NCBI RefSeq assembly: GCF_042656585.1
Contig: NZ_JBHSPG010000023.1
Source: Thalassorhabdus alkalitolerans
Lineage (GTDB): Bacteria; Bacillota; Bacilli; Bacillales; Marinococcaceae
Reading direction: 5' to 3' (one strand)
Length of the DNA stretch: 64,000 nt
Part shown: positions 59,167 to 64,000 of the stretch, piece after piece
Layout: each line of letters starts with the position of its first letter
Numbering within the stretch: the stretch's first letter is position 1
Made by a program: the position numbers and the translations under genes
Notes under the pieces: generated by a model
Databases searched by the model: none
What the model saw: only the letters and a program-made list of their open reading frames with translations
What the model was told of the DNA's origin: nothing

Positions 59167-60384
59167 GTGGGCGCACTAACGACAATGGAACTTATCTTAA
59201 TAGGAATCTTTTTACTTGCATGTGCAAGCTTTGCCTCCTTTATTTATGCATTAATTAAAAAACGATCTTCCATGGGTATCTTTTTATTTGCCACAGTCCT
59301 GACAGGAGCGGCTGTTGTCTTTTTGTTTTTCCATGAAGATACCTTACAACCGAGAGTCACTCAAACGGCGGCAGAGGAAACGGCAGAGGAGATAGAAGAA
59401 GAGGAATCGACTGCACAGGAAGAAGAGGAAGAAGCTTCAGGAAATGAAGCTGACAAGAAAGATGAGGAAAAAGCTGAAGAAGGAAAAAGCAGGGAAGACT
59501 ACAGTGAAGAAAAGGAAAGCCGGTCAATTGAGGATAGCAAAAGGGCTGCCGAGGAAAGATATGAAAGAGAGATCGCTGAACATATCGATGAGATCACATT
59601 CGCTTTTGATTTAGTGGATGCGGAAGTCAAGAAGCTGGAAGGAAATGAGTCAGACGCAAATATTCAATCCTTGTTAAACAGGCTGAAAGAAGCGGTTGAC
59701 GTTCTGGGTGATCATGCATTGATCACGAACCCGCCTGCCGGCTATGTTTCTTTTGATGATCAGTACATGAATGGGGTTTGGTATCTGCAGGAAGCCTGCC
59801 AATCCATGCATACAATAATCAGTGATTATTACTATGATTACTATGAAAACCATCTAGCATTGGAATTACTGTGGGATAATTTGTATTATGCAGAGCTGCA
59901 TCTTCAGGAAGCATACGACCGTTCGACGGTTCTCTTTGCCAGTCCCCTTGCAGGGCTTGAAAGTCTGGGTACGATAGAAGAAATTGATTTAGATGGTTCC
60001 TATCTTCAAGCACATGAAATAGAAACTCCTTCAAAGGAAGAAAGAATTCAAAGCTTAGTAGCAAACTATCAGTATCACTTTGTGGAAGCTGTGAACGCTG
60101 GTAATTATAATATCGTAGCTCCATACATTTATCCTGGCAGCAACCTTCAAGATGCCCAGGAAAGCTTAATTAGTAATCTATCAGAACAAGGGACAAAAGA
60201 AGAATTAGTAGAATACGTGATAGAAGATATATATGAAGAAAATGGAATCACCTATGTACGGGTATTTGAGGTTCATTTAATTATCAGCAGTGACGGTGAT
60301 GTAAAAGAGGTAGAAAATCTTTGGAAATACGAAGTAAAATCCTATGATGGAGGATTTCGATTGGCAGATATTGAGGGTCAGTAA
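59167..60384 (+). CDS. Membrane protein with acidic linker and TcaA-like C-terminal domain
   Basis: This 405-residue protein starts at GTG 59167 after AAAGGAGGG. Two hydrophobic segments (about 7-27 and 34-54) are followed by a Glu-rich linker (about 60-125), then an Asp/Tyr-rich helical region (130-280). The C-terminal domain (about 290-400) has IQSLVANYQYHFVEAVNAGNYNIVAPYIYPGS, which resembles the NTF2-like end of TcaA-type proteins involved in teicoplanin response and wall homeostasis. The similarity is by pattern only. The very acidic linker is consistent with a halophile. Confidence 0.7.
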   Translation: MGALTTMELILIGIFLLACASFASFIYALIKKRSSMGIFLFATVLTGAAVVFLFFHEDTLQPRVTQTAAEETAEEIEEEESTAQEEEEEASGNEADKKDEEKAEEGKSREDYSEEKESRSIEDSKRAAEERYEREIAEHIDEITFAFDLVDAEVKKLEGNESDANIQSLLNRLKEAVDVLGDHALITNPPAGYVSFDDQYMNGVWYLQEACQSMHTIISDYYYDYYENHLALELLWDNLYYAELHLQEAYDRSTVLFASPLAGLESLGTIEEIDLDGSYLQAHEIETPSKEERIQSLVANYQYHFVEAVNAGNYNIVAPYIYPGSNLQDAQESLISNLSEQGTKEELVEYVIEDIYEENGITYVRVFEVHLIISSDGDVKEVENLWKYEVKSYDGGFRLADIEGQ

Positions 60385-60515
60385 TTTTTGGTAAAAAGAT
60401 AGTTACAGTGTAATGGTAGTTTCCATTATTTATCGAAAATAGATAGGGTGATCTGCCTATTTTCTAACATTAACAAAAACGAAAAATATCTCTATGTTGG
60501 TGATAACCGATATAC

Positions 60516-60553
60516 TATAATGAAGTGATGCTGCCCGCAGCATCACTTTTTTC
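60516..60553 (+). promoter_or_regulatory. TATAAT followed directly by a terminator-like hairpin before the acyltransferase
   Basis: TATAAT lies at 60516-60521. AGTGATGCTG (60524-60533) and CAGCATCACT (60538-60547) form a perfect 10-bp stem followed by TTTTTT. The hairpin would be at the very 5' end of a transcript from this -10, or may end an upstream one. It precedes the acyltransferase start by 32 bp. Confidence 0.55.
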
Positions 60554-60584
60554 ATGTCATTATTATTGGTTAGGATGGGGAAAC

Positions 60585-62549
60585 GTGGATTTATACAGAC
60601 AACCTGATAGAAAGATAAGAACGGAAATTGAAGGGTTACGTGCTGTGGCAGCAATCCTTGTTGCGGTTTATCATATTTGGCTAGGAACTGTATCGGGCGG
60701 AGTAGATGTATTCTTTGTCGTTTCCGGGTTTTTAATTACAACCTCCTTAATTAGAGGGCTAGAAAGGGACAATAGGATCGATTTTTCTAACTTTGTTTTG
60801 AGACTGTCAAAAAGGTTATTCCCTGCGGCCTTTACTGTTCTGTTTGTAGTCACAATTGCATGTTTGCTTTGGCTTCCACAAGTTAGATGGAGTCAAGCTG
60901 TTTCTGAAGTCTTTGCTTCTGCCTTGTACTTTCAAAACTGGCAGCTGGCGCAACAATCAGTAGATTATCTAGCTAAAAACAATGAAGCGAGCCCTTTTCA
61001 GCATTTTTGGGCCATGTCCATACAAGGCCAGTTTTATCTTCTTTGGCCATTGGTTTTGTTCATTTCTGTATTACTGGCGAAGAATCTATTTAAAACCTCC
61101 ATAAGGGCAGCTTTTTTAAAAACTTTGCTAGCGGTATTCGTTTGTTCATTTGTTTATTCAGTCTATATGACTGAAGTAAATCAGCCGTGGGCTTATTTTG
61201 ATACCTTTACGCGAGTTTGGGAGTTTTGTCTTGGAGGGATTATTGCCTTATTAATCTCAAACATTGTGCTAAATAAATCAGTGAGTCTGGTGTTAGGGTG
61301 GCTTGGATTTATTGGTCTTTTGTCGTGCGGGATTATCTTGCAGGTTTCCGCTGTTTTTCCGGGGTATGCAGCGTTGTGGCCAACCTTAAGTGCAGTGTTT
61401 ATCCTTTTGGCAGGAAACCAAGGAGGAACCCTGGGAGTTCACCGCGTATTAAGTTCCAAACCTTTAGTCAAATTTGGTAGTATTTCATATGGTTTTTATT
61501 TGTGGCATTGGCCTGTGCTGATTTTTTATTATATTTTAACAGGTAACGAAGTGGTTAGTATTTTTCATGGTGTGTTACTCATAGTGCTTGCGACTTTACT
61601 AGCTCACTTAACTACAAGATTTGTGGAGACACCTATTAGAAAAGGCAAAAGGCTAAATACTAAATGGAAAACGGGAGCGGCTTCAGCCGCATTTTTGGTT
61701 CCCGTTCTATTATTATCTTCTTTATGGTACGGGACCATTCAGTATATGGCTCATGGAGCAAGTTCAACTATCTCGGTCGAAGGAGAACTACAAAATAAAG
61801 ATGAGGGAGTAACTCCTACGCCATTGCAGGCAAGAGATGATGTTCCCAGGATTTATAACGAGGATTGTCATCAGGGAGAAGGGAAGTCTGAAGTCATAGA
61901 GTGTAAGTATGGTAATACAGAAAATCCTGCTATTACTCTTGCTTTGGTTGGAGGATCTCATTCTGCTCATTGGCTTCCTGCTCTTGAAGTGATTGCGGGG
62001 GAAGAAGATATAGAAGTCAGAAGTTATACAAAAAGCGGTTGCCGTTTTTCAACTGACCAAAGAGAGGATAAAGAGGATTGTCAAGAATGGAATGATAATA
62101 TGATGGAAGTCCTTCTTTCTGAAAAACCTGATTTGGTATTTACGACCGCTGACGCAACAGAATTAGATGAAGTACCAAAAGGTTATGTGGAGCACTGGGA
62201 AACATTGAATGAAGAGGAGATACCGGTGTTTGCTGTAAGAGACAACCCAAGGTTTGAGTTTGATCCACCTTCTTGTGTAGAAGAAAATGGACCCTATGCT
62301 CAGGAGTGCGCAATAGATAGAGAAGAAATTTTACCTTCAAATAGCCCGTGGGAAAAATTGGATAATCCTCCAAGTAACGTTCATTATGCAGATTTAAGCG
62401 ATTCCTTCTGTGAAGAAGATGTATGTTACTCAGTAGTAGATAATGTACTTGTTTATAGGGACTTTCATCATCTTACAGCAACATTTTCTAAAAAGATTGC
62501 CCCAGAATTAAAAGAGGAACTTCTTCCTGTCTTAAATAACCTTCAGTAG
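60585..62549 (+). CDS. OatA-like acyltransferase 3 with SGNH domain
   Basis: This is a 654-residue membrane acyltransferase starting at GTG 60585 after AGGATGGGG; the frame is open farther upstream across a hairpin. The N-terminal acyltransferase_3 domain (about 8-390) begins RKIRTEIEGLRAVAAILVAVYHIW with the catalytic His, and has about ten hydrophobic segments. The C-terminal SGNH esterase domain has VGGSHSAHW (Ser458) and YRDFHHLT (Asp626, His629). In OatA and relatives this pair moves acetyl from inside to peptidoglycan or polysaccharide outside. The block 1 motif is GGSH rather than GDSH. Confidence 0.9.
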   Translation: MDLYRQPDRKIRTEIEGLRAVAAILVAVYHIWLGTVSGGVDVFFVVSGFLITTSLIRGLERDNRIDFSNFVLRLSKRLFPAAFTVLFVVTIACLLWLPQVRWSQAVSEVFASALYFQNWQLAQQSVDYLAKNNEASPFQHFWAMSIQGQFYLLWPLVLFISVLLAKNLFKTSIRAAFLKTLLAVFVCSFVYSVYMTEVNQPWAYFDTFTRVWEFCLGGIIALLISNIVLNKSVSLVLGWLGFIGLLSCGIILQVSAVFPGYAALWPTLSAVFILLAGNQGGTLGVHRVLSSKPLVKFGSISYGFYLWHWPVLIFYYILTGNEVVSIFHGVLLIVLATLLAHLTTRFVETPIRKGKRLNTKWKTGAASAAFLVPVLLLSSLWYGTIQYMAHGASSTISVEGELQNKDEGVTPTPLQARDDVPRIYNEDCHQGEGKSEVIECKYGNTENPAITLALVGGSHSAHWLPALEVIAGEEDIEVRSYTKSGCRFSTDQREDKEDCQEWNDNMMEVLLSEKPDLVFTTADATELDEVPKGYVEHWETLNEEEIPVFAVRDNPRFEFDPPSCVEENGPYAQECAIDREEILPSNSPWEKLDNPPSNVHYADLSDSFCEEDVCYSVVDNVLVYRDFHHLTATFSKKIAPELKEELLPVLNNLQ

Positions 62550-62595
62550 AAGGTAGAATTCAGAAGATTGATTGTGAGATTTTAAGTCTAATTAG

Positions 62596-62630
62596 AAGCT
62601 GGCCCAGACCTAGGGCCAGCTTTTTCTTCT
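62596..62630. terminator. Bidirectional terminator between convergent genes
   Basis: AAGCTGGCCC (62596-62605) pairs with GGGCCAGCTT (62613-62622), followed by T-rich sequence. Confidence 0.9.
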
Positions 62631-62656
62631 TATCTACGTAGAAAAGCTGTAGACAC

Positions 62657-63952
62657 TCAGCTCTTTTTCCCTTTTTCATACCCATCCGTTCTTACCTCTT
62701 CCGGTACAAGGGCTCCCCCTGTTCCCCACACAATATGAATAGCGTTAGATTTATCCTGGTTGTTTGTCCGGTATGGCCCGGCCATGCCGGCAAGGGCAGA
62801 AGGCTCGAGATAGGTGCCTTCTGTATCCTTAAGAATACGTAAATAGTGGTAGAGCACGTCATCTCTTATCGTGTAAATCCCGGAAAGCAGAGGATCCATA
62901 ACTTTTCCTACAAAGGAAGACGGTGTGCCGACAGCAAGGCCATCCGCTTCTGTAATATTATCCAGTCCGACGTCTTGAACAGAAATGTCAGCATGCTTTC
63001 CTGTTAACAGCCCAAGGAGCATACAAGGAGATTGCACCGGTTCAGCAAAATAACAACGGACATGTTCACCAAAGACATGCTTCAAGCCAAATGCCACCCC
63101 GCCCGGTCCTCCGCCGACACCGCATGGAAGATAGACATAAAGTGGCCGCTCTTTACTGACCGTGATTCCCTGTTCTTCTAATTGTTCCTTTACTTCAAGG
63201 GCAGCAGCAGAGTACCCGGCAAATAAATGAACAGAATTTTCATCATCTACGAAGTGACAGCGTGGATCTGCTTCGCATTGCTTCCGGCCTTGCGCCACGG
63301 CAGCACTATAGTCTGTTTCATATTCATGAACGTTCACTCCTTTTTCACGAAGGAGCTCCTTCTTCCACTCTTTGGCGTCCTGCGACATATGCACATCTAC
63401 GGTAAACCCTAATTCAGCACTCATGATTCCAATGCTTAAACCCAGGTTTCCAGTCGATCCGACTGCAATAGAATAACGTGAGAAGATCTTTCTGCTTTCT
63501 TCATGTAAAAGCTTTGAATAATCATCTTCTTTGCTTGTAAGAATGCCTGCTTGTAAAGCCAGCTTCTCCGCCCAGGTGAAAATTTCGTGAAAGCCACCGC
63601 GCGCTTTAATAGAGCCTGCGACCGGCAATTCATTGTCACATTTTAAAAACAGTCTCCCTTTGATAGATTCTCCAGTATCCTGCTCTAACGAAGCTTTCAT
63701 GTGGGGGATTTCTTCTAAGGAAGAAGAAATGATCCCATCAGGAGAAGAGTCAGGAAATGCTTTAGCCATCAAAGGTTCAAATCTCTTAAAACGTTTGACG
63801 GCTTCATAGATAACAGATTCATCAAGACCTTGAACAGGCAAAGGCGCATCGGGCTCACAGTTGGGGTTGGTCCAGTATACTTCTTTGGCATCTATGATGT
63901 TTTGGAATACAGGGTATTTTTCTATGTAGAATTGCAGCTCAGATTGATTCAT
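62657..63952 (-). CDS. dsdA: D-serine ammonia-lyase
   Basis: This 431-residue PLP enzyme deaminates D-serine to pyruvate and ammonia. The start at ATG 63952 follows GAGGTG; a GTG nine bases upstream is possible. PLP-binding Lys116 lies in VAGSIKARGG and the Gly-rich phosphate-binding PCGVGGGPGG is intact. The length and the opening segment TNPNC match DsdA. It lies convergent to the acyltransferase and alone; no dsdX or dsdC is visible. It may also detoxify D-serine. Confidence 0.93.
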   Translation of the reverse strand: MNQSELQFYIEKYPVFQNIIDAKEVYWTNPNCEPDAPLPVQGLDESVIYEAVKRFKRFEPLMAKAFPDSSPDGIISSSLEEIPHMKASLEQDTGESIKGRLFLKCDNELPVAGSIKARGGFHEIFTWAEKLALQAGILTSKEDDYSKLLHEESRKIFSRYSIAVGSTGNLGLSIGIMSAELGFTVDVHMSQDAKEWKKELLREKGVNVHEYETDYSAAVAQGRKQCEADPRCHFVDDENSVHLFAGYSAAALEVKEQLEEQGITVSKERPLYVYLPCGVGGGPGGVAFGLKHVFGEHVRCYFAEPVQSPCMLLGLLTGKHADISVQDVGLDNITEADGLAVGTPSSFVGKVMDPLLSGIYTIRDDVLYHYLRILKDTEGTYLEPSALAGMAGPYRTNNQDKSNAIHIVWGTGGALVPEEVRTDGYEKGKKS

Positions 63953-64000
63953 AACAGTCACCTCACTTACTTGTATTGTAGCATTCTGACACGAGGAGAG

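Overview
The window looks like chromosome from a low-GC, endospore-forming, probably moderately halophilic Bacillaceae (Halobacillus-like; the genus is an inference). Supporting signs are strong AGGAGG-type ribosome sites with frequent GTG and TTG starts, SinI, Spo0E, SleB and RNPP-type proteins, cell-wall-binding-2 surface proteins, a SrtD-type sortase, and very acidic exported proteins. No rRNA, tRNA, CRISPR array or transposase gene was seen.

Layout. (1) 0-9 kb is the end of a surface-polysaccharide cluster. It makes dTDP-4-amino-dideoxy sugar (rmlA, rmlB, a DegT aminotransferase) and UDP-glucuronate/galacturonate (galU, ugd, a UDP-GlcA epimerase), with one family 2 glycosyltransferase. 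The first 5.6 kb is visibly more AT-rich than the rest. (2) 9.2-11.2 kb holds an EVE-like protein, a secreted asparaginase behind a TnrA-type box, and an orphan SinI-like antirepressor. (3) 11.7-20.5 kb carries an acyl-CoA ligase, a response regulator with Glu at the phosphorylation site, two copies of a 230-bp repeat, then an operon of permease, 3-hydroxyacyl-CoA dehydrogenase, crotonase, thiolase and CoA-transferase. (4) 20.9-24.5 kb has two paralogous secreted wall hydrolases. (5) 24.7-29.8 kb has a membrane protein and the CotH / VTC / DUF4956 set. (6) 30.1-32.8 kb has a glycosyltransferase and a GDP-mannose-forming enzyme. (7) 33.2-35.4 kb has an HTH-TPR regulator followed by a 53-aa secreted peptide (a quorum-sensing-like pair), and a LysM protein. 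(8) 35.9-41.8 kb is a GntR-controlled catabolic operon with a TRAP transporter, a nitrilase-family amidase, DUF2848 and a DUF1445 hydro-lyase. (9) 41.9-43.0 kb has SleB and a Spo0E-like peptide.

(10) 43.3-55.1 kb is the most coherent larger system. A KaiC-like ATPase, a small winged-helix-like protein and a PocR/GAF/LuxR regulator precede a complete Flp/Tad pilus locus (pilin, prepilin peptidase, TadE, TadG, CpaB, TadZ, CpaF, TadB, TadC). (11) 55.6-57.3 kb holds an Asp-tract surface protein with an LPDTA sorting signal and its sortase. (12) 57.7-64 kb carries a YdjC deacetylase, two membrane proteins (one TcaA-like), an OatA-type acyltransferase and D-serine ammonia-lyase.

Two repeat families run through the window. 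One is a MITE-like element of about 230 bp (two good copies and one decayed). The other is a set of five intergenic arrays of a 13-bp GGTGCC(T/A)GGCACC palindrome spaced almost exactly 94-95 bp apart. The best candidates for undescribed biology are the HTH-TPR/peptide pair, the KaiC-PocR-LuxR module beside the Tad locus, the CotH/VTC/DUF4956 set, the Asp-tract/sortase pair and the palindrome arrays.
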